From Phoronis australis (taxonomy: Eukaryota; Phoronida; Phoronidae), in NCBI GenBank assembly GCA_002633005.1, contig NMRA01000026.1, positions 630,346 through 660,057 on the forward strand: DNA of 29,712 bases. Reading direction: 5' to 3'. A program made the translations under genes and the position numbers. This document shows, piece by piece, positions 29,438 to 29,712 of the stretch (position 1 is its first letter; every line of letters starts with the position of its first letter). The notes beneath the pieces were generated by a model. It did no database searches. It saw nothing but the letters and a program-made list of their open reading frames with translations, and was not told the DNA's origin.

Positions 29438-29712
29438 CGGAGGTGCCAGATGTCTTTGGTGGCAGCTTTCACTTTCTCCATGCTGAGCACTGTTATCAAG
29501 AATTTTGTTGAAGGTTAGGGTTCATTCAATCTCAAGGCAATTGCCCTTGTTGACACCAAACTAGATTCATGCTAGAAACAGATGTTTCCTTGGTCAGGCT
29601 ATGAAAAATGGAAAAGAGGAAACTTTTGACAGTTGTTTATATACAAAGAAACTGAAAAGTTACTGAAAATTACCCTATCTTCCTGATAGAGTACAGAAGG
29701 AGAGGGGGGGGG
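29438..29712. other. End of window, no feature
   Basis: No gene seen. The window ends in GAGAGGGGGGGGG, a G run at the very edge. Confidence 0.4.

Noticed and set aside
1-29712. CRISPR arrays, bacterial operons, phage or defence systems
   Set aside because: No spaced direct repeats, no dense co-directional coding and no ribosome-binding sites. The sequence is eukaryotic in every respect, so the tandem repeats are read as minisatellites and transposon cores.

Overview
The window reads as nuclear DNA of a metazoan, most likely a marine invertebrate. It is AT-rich, has no dense operon-like coding, carries eukaryotic GT..AG splice signals, and is dominated by decayed DNA transposons and tandem repeats. 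The repeat types (TTAA-flanked THAP element, pogo-like MITEs, hAT-like MITEs, a pearl/HINE-like element with about 150-bp core repeats) fit molluscs, hemichordates, amphioxus or echinoderms. I cannot name the species. Most long open frames are chance or antisense shadows.

Layout. 0-8 kb: mostly unique intergenic or intronic sequence, with a 60-bp duplication (503-600), a protein-like open segment with a frame break (1146-1464), an inverted-repeat unit (1881-2776) and a repeat starting with a GGGGGGTACTCCC motif (7.2-7.8 kb). 8-11.3 kb: pogo-like repeat pieces facing each other (8321 and 10262) and two copies of a short hAT-like MITE (8787, 11145). 12.4-13.5 kb: a candidate first exon, then a complete 889-bp TTAA-bounded element with arms of about 320 bp and remnants of a THAP/transposase reading frame. 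14-19 kb: small tandem repeats, hairpins, another pogo-like copy and several candidate exons. 20.4-21.9 kb: a nearly complete pearl/HINE-like element with a regular higher-order repeat. 24.5-24.8 kb: a 250-bp palindromic pogo-like MITE. 25.5-26.1 kb: the most gene-like place in the window, with a small minus-strand ORF 18 bases downstream of a GTCACGTGAC palindrome and a plus-strand ATG about 250 bp away in the divergent direction. 26.7-29.7 kb: a 188-bp tandem duplication, a second array related to the 20-kb core repeats, a second copy of the 19.9-kb repeat and a perfect-length 20-bp x5 minisatellite.

The genes do not form a recognisable pathway. A phase-compatible chain of short plus-strand exons (12399 to 24031) may be one small gene with long repeat-filled introns, but each exon is weak alone. 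I found no CRISPR, rRNA or convincing tRNA. I saw no defence-type or otherwise novel multi-gene system. The notable content is transposon architecture and the small 25.6-kb gene.
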